The position numbers were made by a program, and so were the translations under genes. The notes under the pieces are model-generated. The model was not told where the DNA came from, searched no databases, and saw nothing but the letters and a program-made list of their open reading frames with translations. Below, piece after piece: positions 21,538 through 28,310 of a stretch of 28,310 nucleotides of DNA (positions are counted from its first letter, which is position 1; every line of letters starts with the position of its first letter). Source of the stretch: Collinsella sp. Lineage in GTDB: Bacteria > Actinomycetota > Coriobacteriia > Coriobacteriales > Coriobacteriaceae. Location of the stretch: NCBI GenBank assembly GCA_022745215.1, contig JAIIWC010000018.1, forward strand, positions 1 through 28,310, written 5' to 3'.

Positions 21538-23262
21538 TCACATCGTGCGGTACTGACCGATTGCGCGGTACTTTTCGTAGCGGAGGTTTGTGAGGGTCGC
21601 GTCGTCGAGCTGCCCAAGCGCATCGAAGGCATCAAATGTCGAGGACATGACGGCACCGGCGATCTCCTCATGCGACAGGCCCTTATCGTCAACAATGCCG
21701 TCAATGATGCCGAGCGCCAGCAGATCGGGGGCCGTGAGCTTAAGCGCCTCGGCGGCCTCATTCGCGCGCTCGGTATCCTTCCACAGGATCGACGCACAGG
21801 CCTCGGGGCTCACGACCGAATAGGCCGAGCTCGAGAGCATCAGGATGCGGTCGGCCACGGACAGCGCCAGCGCGCCACCAGAGCCGCCCTCGCCTGTCAC
21901 CACCGAGACAATCGGCGTCTTAAGGCCGCTCATCTCCATGAGGTTCTGGGCAATCGCCTCACCCTGGCCGCGCTCCTCGGCACCGATGCCGCAAAACGCG
22001 CCCGAAGTATCGACCAGGCACAGAACCGGTCGACCAAACTTTTCGGCCTGGCGCATCAGGCGACGCGCTTTGCGGTAGCCCTCGGGATGTGCCATACCAA
22101 AGTTGCGACGCATGCGCTCTTTGGTCGTGGTGCCGCGCTCGATGGCGATGACCGTTACGGGGCGTCCGTCTTTCCAGCCAATGCCAGCCACCACAGCAGC
22201 GTCGTCGCCAAAGTAGCGGTCGCCGTGCAGCTCCACAAATCCATCCAGGCCCAGCGAGATCATCTCGCCTGCCGTGGCGCGATCTGCCGAGCGGGTCTGC
22301 TTGACAATCTCGAGCGCGGTTTTTGGTGCGGCCGAGCGCTTGAACAAGTGTCCCAGCTTTTTGCCACGGCGACCCGTATGCACGATCTCATGCGGTGCCC
22401 CCAGGCCGGGCGCGTGCCCTTCGTGCAGCGCCAGCAGCTCGCCTACCGTGAGCGCAATCTCGCCACGCGGAACAACGGCATCGCAAAAGCCGTGCTCCAG
22501 CAAAAACTCGGAGCGCTGGAATCCCTTGGGCAGGCGCTTGTGCATGTTCTGCTCGATCACGCGCGGGCCGGCAAATGCCGTCAGGGCATCGGGCTCGGCC
22601 AGGATAATATCGCCCTCCATGGCAAAGCTCGCGGTTACGCCTCCGGTCGTGGGGTCAGTGAGCACCGTGATATACAGGCCGCCCGCCTCGCTATGGCGCC
22701 TAACCGCCGCAGAAATCTTGGCCATCTGCATGAGCGAGGTCACGCCCTCCTGCATGCGGGCGCCACCCGATACGGTAAAGCCAACGACCGGCAGTCCCAG
22801 CTCGGTCGCACGCTCAAATGTGCGGCAGATCTTCTCGCCCACCACGGAACCCATCGAGCCCATCATAAAGTTGGCGTCCATAAAGAAGAGCGCCGTATCG
22901 CAACCGCAGATTTTGCCCTTGCCGCACACAACGGCATCGCGCTCGCCCGAACGTTCGCTCACGCTCTTGAGCTTGTCGGCATAGCCGGGAAACGAAAGGA
23001 AGTCCTCCGGCGCCAGACTGGCATCCCATTCCTCAAACGTGCCCTCGTCAATCGTCATGTGCATGCGGTCGCGCCCGCTCACGCGAAAGTGTTTGCCGCA
23101 ACGAGGGCAGACCTCGAGGTTGTCGTGCAGGCGCGCCTCATCGATCACGCGGCGGCACTCCGGGCACTTGATAAACACGTGGCGCGCGGGAAACTCGGCG
23201 CACGACTCGGTCATCGGTCCCTCGAGGACGTTGACCGTCTTCGCTTTTCTATTCATCAGCAT
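21538..23262 (-). CDS. accDA: Acetyl-CoA carboxylase carboxyltransferase, fused beta-alpha subunits (AccD-AccA)
   Basis: A 574-residue protein joining two subunits usually made separately. Residues 30-60 are the AccD zinc ribbon (C33, C36, C52, C55). Up to about 280 it is a beta carboxyltransferase domain (SGGARMQEGVTSLMQMAKIS, TDPTTGGVTASFAMEGDI). From about 310 it is AccA-like (FVELHGDRYFGDDAAVVAGI, HPEGYRKARRLM, GEGGSGGALALSVAD). The linker is short and the frame unbroken. It transfers carboxyl from carboxybiotin on AccB to acetyl-CoA, making malonyl-CoA. The ATG at 23262 overlaps accC by 14 bases, so translation is coupled; ATG 23256 is possible. It ends 40 bases before the EIIC gene. Confidence 0.95.
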   Translation of the reverse strand: MLMNRKAKTVNVLEGPMTESCAEFPARHVFIKCPECRRVIDEARLHDNLEVCPRCGKHFRVSGRDRMHMTIDEGTFEEWDASLAPEDFLSFPGYADKLKSVSERSGERDAVVCGKGKICGCDTALFFMDANFMMGSMGSVVGEKICRTFERATELGLPVVGFTVSGGARMQEGVTSLMQMAKISAAVRRHSEAGGLYITVLTDPTTGGVTASFAMEGDIILAEPDALTAFAGPRVIEQNMHKRLPKGFQRSEFLLEHGFCDAVVPRGEIALTVGELLALHEGHAPGLGAPHEIVHTGRRGKKLGHLFKRSAAPKTALEIVKQTRSADRATAGEMISLGLDGFVELHGDRYFGDDAAVVAGIGWKDGRPVTVIAIERGTTTKERMRRNFGMAHPEGYRKARRLMRQAEKFGRPVLCLVDTSGAFCGIGAEERGQGEAIAQNLMEMSGLKTPIVSVVTGEGGSGGALALSVADRILMLSSSAYSVVSPEACASILWKDTERANEAAEALKLTAPDLLALGIIDGIVDDKGLSHEEIAGAVMSSTFDAFDALGQLDDATLTNLRYEKYRAIGQYRTM

Positions 23263-24592
23263 AGAGATGCCCCATTAGATCGGTGTGATACATGCCCGAC
23301 AAGAACTCGTCGTTTGCCAGCACGTCGAGCTGAAGCTCGCTGTTTTCGCTCACGCCCTCAATCACGAGCTCGCCCAGGGCCGAGCGCATCTTGCGAATGG
23401 CGCCGTCACGCGTGGGCGCACACACGATGAGCTTGCCGAGCATGGAGTCGTAGTACGGCGGAACTGTCGCACCGGTAAACATGGCGGAATCCCAGCGCAC
23501 GCGCGGACCACCCGGCACACGCAACGCGGTGACCGTTCCACATGACGGCAGAAAGTCCGGCGTTTCGGCATTGATGCGGCACTCCATGGCGTGGTTGCGG
23601 ACCGGCATGTCCTCCTGCTCAAAGGGCAGAGGTTGGCCGGCTGCCACGCGCAGCTGCCACTTGACCAAGTCGGTATCGGTCACAAACTCCGTAACCGGAT
23701 GCTCCACCTGCAAGCGCGTGTTCATTTCCATAAAGTAGAAATTGCCGTCGTCCGAATACAGGAACTCGATGGTACCGGCTCCTTCGTAGCCGACGGCACG
23801 AGCCAGGTCACGCGCTGCCTTGTGCATGCGAGCACGAATGTCGTCGTGTCCGTCGAGGCACGGCGCGGGGCTCTCCTCGATCAGCTTTTGGTTGCGGCGC
23901 TGCACCGAGCACTCGCGCTCGCCGAGCGAAAACACATGGCCCTGCTTATCGGCCATAATCTGCACCTCAACATGGTGCGCCGGCGCGACAAACTTCTCCA
24001 TGTAGCACTCGCCGTCGCCAAAAACGGCCTCGCCCTCGGCACGCGCCTCGATAAACGCCTTTGCCGCATCTTCCACGCGCTCGACCTTGCGAATGCCGCG
24101 GCCGCCACCGCCGGCACGCGCCTTAATAAGCACGGGGCAGCCAATGCGCTCGGCCTCGGCCGTCGCCTCCTCGGGACTTTTGAGCAGATCGCAACCCGGC
24201 ACGATGGGCACGCCCGCCGCAGCAGCCGTTCGACGTGCGGCGTCCTTGTCGCCCATGCTGTCGATCACCTCGGCCGAAGGACCGACAAACGCCAAGCCAT
24301 ACTTGTCGCAGTCTCGCACGAAGCTCGCCTTCTCGGAGAAAAAGCCATAGCCGGGATGAATTGCCTTAGCTCCCGACTTTACGGCACAGGTGAGCACGGC
24401 ATCGTCGTTGAGGTAGCTCTCGGCAAGACGCGGGCCGCCGATGCAATACGCCTCGTCGGCAAGCTGCACGTGTAGCGCGTCCGCATCGGCCGTGGAATAA
24501 ACGGCGACGGTCTTGATGCCCATATCGCGGCACGCGCGGATAACACGGACCGCGACCTCGCCGCGGTTGGCGATGAGCACTTTGTCGAACAT
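23249..24592 (-). CDS. accC: Biotin carboxylase subunit of acetyl-CoA carboxylase
   Basis: A 447-residue protein, standard AccC size, starting MFDKVLIANRGEVAVRVIRA. The ATP-grasp glycine loop (KARAGGGGRGIRKV), EKFVAPAHHVEVQIMADKQG, the RECSVQRRNQKLIEE stretch and EMNTRLQVEHPVTE are all intact. It carboxylates the biotin on AccB using ATP and bicarbonate. The ATG at 24592 has AAGGAAGG upstream; the frame beyond it lies in fabZ. It is 10 bases after fabZ and overlaps accDA. Pyruvate or propionyl carboxylase subunits are unlikely given the fab operon and the lack of a fused biotin domain. Confidence 0.96.
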   Translation of the reverse strand: MFDKVLIANRGEVAVRVIRACRDMGIKTVAVYSTADADALHVQLADEAYCIGGPRLAESYLNDDAVLTCAVKSGAKAIHPGYGFFSEKASFVRDCDKYGLAFVGPSAEVIDSMGDKDAARRTAAAAGVPIVPGCDLLKSPEEATAEAERIGCPVLIKARAGGGGRGIRKVERVEDAAKAFIEARAEGEAVFGDGECYMEKFVAPAHHVEVQIMADKQGHVFSLGERECSVQRRNQKLIEESPAPCLDGHDDIRARMHKAARDLARAVGYEGAGTIEFLYSDDGNFYFMEMNTRLQVEHPVTEFVTDTDLVKWQLRVAAGQPLPFEQEDMPVRNHAMECRINAETPDFLPSCGTVTALRVPGGPRVRWDSAMFTGATVPPYYDSMLGKLIVCAPTRDGAIRKMRSALGELVIEGVSENSELQLDVLANDEFLSGMYHTDLMGHLYADE

Positions 24593-24602
24593 GAAGCCTT
24601 CC

Positions 24603-25025
24603 TTAACTTTCGTGCATGAGTGCAAAAGACATATCGGCGCGGCAGCAAACTTCACCGTTGACGCTCGCAGTACCCGTCGCAAAGCGGAACGGCCCGCGCG
24701 CACGCGTGATGGAGCACACCAGATCAACCGTGTCGTTCGGGCGCACCGGACGCTTAAAGCGCACCTTGTCCAGACTGGTGTAGAACGGCGTCGCGCCGCG
24801 CGCCTCCTCATCGCCCATCAGCAGCACGCAGCAGTTCTGGGCGAGCATCTCGCACTGAATTACGCCGGGGACAACCGGGTTTCCTGGAAAATGCCCCTGC
24901 AAAAAGTACTCGTCTCCCGTAATCGTGATCTTGCCGTGGGCCTCGTCGCCCACTAGCTCGGCTTCGTCGAGCAAAAGCATCGGCTCGCGATGCGGCAACA
25001 GCTTCTTGAGCTCTTCTTTGTTCAT
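24603..25025 (-). CDS. fabZ: 3-hydroxyacyl-ACP dehydratase FabZ
   Basis: A 140-residue hot-dog fold protein with KKLLPHREPMLLLDEAELV and the active-site region QGHFPGNPVVPGVIQCEMLA, with H45 and E59 catalytic. It removes water from 3-hydroxyacyl-ACP in the elongation cycle. The ATG at 25025 has AGGTG six bases upstream; a GTG at 25034, touching the accB stop, is also possible and would add three residues. It lies between accB and accC, an arrangement common in Gram-positive fab operons. Confidence 0.96.
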   Translation of the reverse strand: MNKEELKKLLPHREPMLLLDEAELVGDEAHGKITITGDEYFLQGHFPGNPVVPGVIQCEMLAQNCCVLLMGDEEARGATPFYTSLDKVRFKRPVRPNDTVDLVCSITRARGPFRFATGTASVNGEVCCRADMSFALMHES

Positions 25026-25034
25026 GGATATCAC

Positions 25035-25511
25035 CTATCCGATCCTCATGAGGCAGCTGCCAAACTCAACGAGGTCGCCGTCGGCCACGCAGATCTCGAG
25101 CACCTCGCCGTCTGCCTCGGCCGTCACCTCGTTGAGGACCTTCATGGCCTCGATGATGCAGAGGGTCTCGCCGGCCTTGACCTTGGAGCCCACGCGCACA
25201 AACGGTTCGTCGCCCGGCGCCGGGGCAGCATAGAAAACGCCGACCATGGGAGCGGTCACCTCGGTGCCCTTGGGCTCCGGTGCGGCGACAGGCGCCTGCG
25301 CGGCGGGTTCCGGTGCGGTGGCAGGCATGGCGACAGGAGTCACCGCCGGAGCAGCCATGGCACCTGGCATAGGCATGGGCACGGCAACCGGCTGCGCGGC
25401 GCTCGCGCGTTCGAGCTCGACCGCGGTGCCATCGGGCTCCTCAACGCGTACGCGCGTGAGGCCGCGGTCCTCCATAACATCGGCTATCTCGGCAAGTCTT
25501 TTGGAATCCAT
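25035..25511 (-). CDS. accB: Biotin carboxyl carrier protein of acetyl-CoA carboxylase
   Basis: A 158-residue protein. Residues 1-35 are the helical AccB N-terminus. Residues 36-82 form a proline- and alanine-rich linker. The C-terminal biotinyl domain has IIEAMKVLNEV, with K124 the biotinylated lysine, preceded by APMVGVFYAAPAPG, which carries the protruding thumb loop. It shuttles carboxybiotin between AccC and AccDA. It follows fabF by three bases, with GAGCTAGAGC before the ATG providing only a modest ribosome site, so coupling with fabF is likely. Confidence 0.96.
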   Translation of the reverse strand: MDSKRLAEIADVMEDRGLTRVRVEEPDGTAVELERASAAQPVAVPMPMPGAMAAPAVTPVAMPATAPEPAAQAPVAAPEPKGTEVTAPMVGVFYAAPAPGDEPFVRVGSKVKAGETLCIIEAMKVLNEVTAEADGEVLEICVADGDLVEFGSCLMRIG

Positions 25512-25514
25512 GCT

Positions 25515-26762
25515 CTAGCTCCTCGTATATCTACGCAGCGCGATGGCGGCATTGTGCCCGCCAAAGCCCAGGTTGGTTGAAAGCGCCCAGGTAAGGTCGG
25601 CGCGAACCGCGCGATTGGGCGTGTAATCAAGATCGCAGGCGGGATCGGGCGTGTGGTAGTTAATGGTCGGGGGCACCACGCCCTGCTCGAGCGCCATGGC
25701 ACAGGCCATGACCTCGATGGCGCCCGTGGCACCGATCATGTGCCCGGTCATCGACTTGGTCGACGAGACGTGCGCGGCGCGTGCCGCGTCCTCGCCGAGT
25801 GCACGCTTAATGCCCGCCGTCTCGGACGAATCGTTGAGCTTGGTCGAGGTGCCGTGGGCGTTGATGTAGAGGCCCTCGGAAGGCTTAACGTCGCCCTCGG
25901 CCACCGCCAGCGATATCGCACGGGCAATGCCGGCAGCCTCGGGATCGGGGCTCGTAATGTGATAGGCATCATCGGTGTTGCCGTAGCCCACGACCTCGGC
26001 ATAAATGTGCGCACCGCGCGCCTGCGCATGTTCCATGCTCTCCAGCACGAGCACGCAGGCGCCCTCGCCCATCACAAAGCCGTCGCGGTCCGCATCAAAC
26101 GGACGGCACGCCGTCGACGGGTCAGGATTAGTGGTGAGTGCACGGCAGGACGTAAAGCCCGCAACGGCATCGGGGATGATTGCGGCCTCGGCACCGCCGG
26201 CGAGAATCGCATCGGCATAGCCATGCTTGATGGCGCGGAACGCCTCGCCCACGGCATGGGCCGAGGTCGCGCACGCGGTCACCACGGGCAGGGTCGGGCC
26301 TTTTGCCTTGTGGCGGATCGCGATATTGCCCGAAGCCATATTGGTGATCATCATCGCAATCATATAGGGCGATGCGCGGCGAGGCCCCCGATTGGCAATC
26401 GTGTGGACGTTGTCGACGAGTGTCTGCATGCCGCCCACGCCTGAACCCACGTAGACGCCCAGGCGCTCGCGATCGATGACGCCTTCGACATCAAAGCCCG
26501 CATCGTGCATGGCCTCGTCCGAAGCCGCCATCGCAAACTGAACGCAGGGGTCCAGGTGCTTGGCGTCACGCTTGCCAAAGTACTCGTTGCCGTCAAAACC
26601 CTTGACCTCGGCCGCCACCTTAACGGCAAACGCATCGGTATCGAAGTGCGTGATCGGGCCGATGCCGCACGTGCCGGCGCACATGGCCGCCCAGGTAGCA
26701 AGCGCCGTGTTACCGAGCGGCGATACGGCACCGATACCGGTGATTGCAACTCTCTGTTCCAT
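25515..26762 (-). CDS. fabF: 3-oxoacyl-ACP synthase II FabF
   Basis: A 415-residue condensing enzyme. The C-H-H triad and lysine are intact: C164 in VVTACATSAH, H303 in NAHGTSTKLND, K336 in SSTKSM and H341 in TGHMIGATGA, almost the same numbering as E. coli FabF. It elongates acyl-ACP with malonyl-ACP. The ATG at 26762 is preferred over 26780 because GAGGAG lies seven bases before it. It follows fabG by 39 bases. FabB is less likely given the length and the operon. Confidence 0.96.
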   Translation of the reverse strand: MEQRVAITGIGAVSPLGNTALATWAAMCAGTCGIGPITHFDTDAFAVKVAAEVKGFDGNEYFGKRDAKHLDPCVQFAMAASDEAMHDAGFDVEGVIDRERLGVYVGSGVGGMQTLVDNVHTIANRGPRRASPYMIAMMITNMASGNIAIRHKAKGPTLPVVTACATSAHAVGEAFRAIKHGYADAILAGGAEAAIIPDAVAGFTSCRALTTNPDPSTACRPFDADRDGFVMGEGACVLVLESMEHAQARGAHIYAEVVGYGNTDDAYHITSPDPEAAGIARAISLAVAEGDVKPSEGLYINAHGTSTKLNDSSETAGIKRALGEDAARAAHVSSTKSMTGHMIGATGAIEVMACAMALEQGVVPPTINYHTPDPACDLDYTPNRAVRADLTWALSTNLGFGGHNAAIALRRYTRS

Positions 26763-26801
26763 CTTGGTCTCCTCATCCAAGCCGTTGTTCGGCCCTGGTT
26801 T

Positions 26802-27575
26802 CTACATCGCCATTCCGCCGTCGACGCGCACGACCTCGCCCGTAATGTAGGCAGCCGCATCACTCGCCAAAAAGCGCACCACGCCGGCCACTTCCTCGGG
26901 GCGCGCCATGCGCTTTAGGGGAATCTGTTCCTCGCACGCCGCACGCACCTTATCCGATAGCTTTGCCGTCATATCGGTCTCGACAAACCCGGGTGCGACC
27001 GCGTTCGCTCGTACGCCGCGGGGCGCAAGCTCGCGCGCTACCGCCTTGGTCAGGCCGATGACGCCCGCTTTGGAGGCAGCGTAGTTGGCCTGCCCGGCAT
27101 TGCCCATCAGGCCCACGACCGAGCTCATGTTGATGACGCAACCGCCGCGCTGGCGCATAAAGGTCTTGGTGAGCGCGCGCGTCATATTGAACGTGCCCTT
27201 GAGATTGACATCGAGCACGCGGTCGAAGGCATCGTCGCCCATACGCATGAGCAAGCCGTCGCGCGTGATGCCGGCGTTGTTGACGAGCGCCCAAATGGAG
27301 CCAAAGTCGTTGAGGACCGTCTCCATGCAAGTGTTGACGGCGGCTGGGTCGGCCACGTCACATTGATATGCGCGCGCCGTGGCGCCAGCCGCCTCACAGG
27401 CTTCGCACGTCTCGCGCGCCGCATCGACGCTGCCGGCATAGACGACGGCGATATCAAAACCGTCCTCCGCCAAGCCCACGGCACAAGCGCGACCGATGCC
27501 GCGCGAGCCGCCCGTGACCAGCGCCACGCGGCGCGATCCGTCGCGCTCGAGCGCGCCGTTGTTCAAGTTGCCCAT
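26802..27575 (-). CDS. fabG: 3-oxoacyl-ACP reductase FabG
   Basis: A 257-residue short-chain dehydrogenase. It shows the NADP-binding TGGSRGIGRA, NNAG at 99-102, catalytic S152, Y165 and K169 (GQANYAASKAG), and the FabG end RFLASDAAAYITGEVVRVDG. It reduces 3-oxoacyl-ACP with NADPH. The first 15 residues (MGNLNNGALERDGSR) are longer than in most FabG. The ATG at 27575 has AAAGGA upstream. It sits between fabD and fabF. Confidence 0.96.
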   Translation of the reverse strand: MGNLNNGALERDGSRRVALVTGGSRGIGRACAVGLAEDGFDIAVVYAGSVDAARETCEACEAAGATARAYQCDVADPAAVNTCMETVLNDFGSIWALVNNAGITRDGLLMRMGDDAFDRVLDVNLKGTFNMTRALTKTFMRQRGGCVINMSSVVGLMGNAGQANYAASKAGVIGLTKAVARELAPRGVRANAVAPGFVETDMTAKLSDKVRAACEEQIPLKRMARPEEVAGVVRFLASDAAAYITGEVVRVDGGMAM

Positions 27576-27605
27576 GTCGTTCCTTTCGGGTTACAGCCCT
27601 GTGGG

Positions 27606-28310
27606 CTATGCGAGCTCGTCGGCAATAGCTGCGACCTGCTCGGCCGTTTCGCACGAATACACGCGGACGTCGCTCAACGTACGCTTGACCAAGCCCGACA
27701 GCGTTTTGCCGGGGCCGACCTCAATAAACGTGTCGATGCCTTGATCCTGCAGAGCATGCAGCGTGTCGACCCAGCGCACGGCATGACTCACCTGGTTGGC
27801 CAGCACCTCCGATGCCGCCTGCGGGTCGGCCGGATAAGGCGCCGCCGTCATATTTGCCATAACAGGAATGAGCAACGGGAACGGCGCGTGACCGGCCTCG
27901 ATATATGCAGCAAGGCCACAGGTCGCCTCGGCCATATAGGGGCTATGGAATGCACCCGACACCGCGACCTTCATAGCGCGGCCGCCAGCCTCTTTTACTA
28001 GGACGTCGAGCTCCTGCAGCGCCTCGGGCGCTCCGGCCACAACCGTCTGCTGGGGGCTGTTGTAGTTGACCGGCCAGCAGTCCTCGCCGGCCTGTTTTGC
28101 CAAGCCCTCGACCTGCGCCGCATCGAGCTTGATGACTGCGCGCATGCCGCCCGGATGGCGCTCAGCCACCGTGGCCATAAGCGCCGCGCGCTCGCACACA
28201 AGCTCAAAGCCCGCTCGCGTATCGAACGCCCCCGCAAAGGTGAGTGCAGCGACCTCGCCCAGCGAGAATCCCGCACAAGCGGCAGGCACCACGCCGCGCT
28301 CGCGCAGGGC
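27606..28310 (-). CDS. fabD: Malonyl-CoA:ACP transacylase FabD, C-terminal part
   Basis: The frame enters from the right edge and ends at 27606, showing 234 residues of an expected roughly 310. The nucleophile elbow reads GFSLGEVAAL; most FabD proteins have GHSLGE, so the residue before the catalytic serine is phenylalanine rather than histidine. The catalytic histidine is in VSGAFHSPYM, and the end has FIEVGPGKTLSGLVKRT. It loads malonyl groups onto ACP. It is 30 bases before fabG. The start, and probably fabK/fabI, acpP and fabH, lie outside. Confidence 0.95.
   Translation of the reverse strand, partial: ALRERGVVPAACAGFSLGEVAALTFAGAFDTRAGFELVCERAALMATVAERHPGGMRAVIKLDAAQVEGLAKQAGEDCWPVNYNSPQQTVVAGAPEALQELDVLVKEAGGRAMKVAVSGAFHSPYMAEATCGLAAYIEAGHAPFPLLIPVMANMTAAPYPADPQAASEVLANQVSHAVRWVDTLHALQDQGIDTFIEVGPGKTLSGLVKRTLSDVRVYSCETAEQVAAIADELA

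Noticed and set aside
21538..23262. AccDA fusion as a frameshift artefact
   Set aside because: Both domains lie in one uninterrupted frame with a plausible linker; no internal start with a ribosome site is apparent at the junction.
21445..23430. A 661-codon plus-strand frame opposite accDA
   Set aside because: Its sequence is the complement of strongly conserved AccD/AccA motifs, has no ribosome site and no domain I recognise.

Overview
The window is GC-rich, almost fully coding DNA. It most resembles a gut Coriobacteriia genome, probably Collinsella or a close relative. I infer this from the gene mix (SsnA/YgfK purine cluster, fused AccD-AccA, Actinobacteria-like ribosomal proteins, strong G/C third positions) and from memory, not from a database search.

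Layout. (1) 1-5744: a minus-strand purine-catabolism operon (NCS2 nucleobase permease, ssnA, 5' part of ygfK running off the left edge), transcribed divergently from a YheO/DauR-like regulator. A bidirectional terminator and a RidA enamine deaminase follow. (2) 6538-9708: a plus-strand pair of probable rRNA-modification genes, an RlhA-type U32 protein and an RluA-family pseudouridine synthase. (3) 9768-11597: a minus-strand Gfo/Idh/MocA oxidoreductase plus DeoR-family regulator operon, with a repeat-rich upstream region that looks like its operators. (4) About 11830-12000: short non-coding repeats resembling REP/RAYT-type elements. (5) 12013-17934: a minus-strand ribosomal protein operon, rplC-rplD-rplW-rplB-rpsS-rplV-rpsC-rplP-rpmC-rpsQ-rplN-rplX, closed by a strong terminator. 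The usual first gene rpsJ and the usual continuation rplE onward are absent. Three non-coding stretches (before rplC, between rplW and rplB, between rpsQ and rplN) can fold into marked stem-loops. (6) 18131-18267: a 137-bp imperfect palindrome with 35-bp perfectly inverted arms. (7) 18312-20132: a histidine phosphatase and a CDF metal exporter with Mn-type site residues. (8) 20283-28310: a minus-strand fatty-acid initiation/elongation operon, fabD(partial)-fabG-fabF-accB-fabZ-accC-accDA, followed by an orphan PTS EIIC gene with no terminator between, then a terminator.

How the genes work together. The permease would import a purine that SsnA and YgfK, with partners outside the window, degrade anaerobically; the divergent regulator is the natural candidate to sense it. 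RidA could clear the reactive aminoacrylate expected from the diaminopropionate step of that pathway. The fab/acc operon couples malonyl-CoA production (AccB, AccC, AccDA) to its use (FabD, FabF, FabG, FabZ). The most unusual signals are the 35-bp inverted-repeat element, a possible Shine-Dalgarno-masking switch upstream of rplB, the AccDA fusion and the broken S10-spc gene order. I saw no tRNA, rRNA, CRISPR array, transposase or phage gene.
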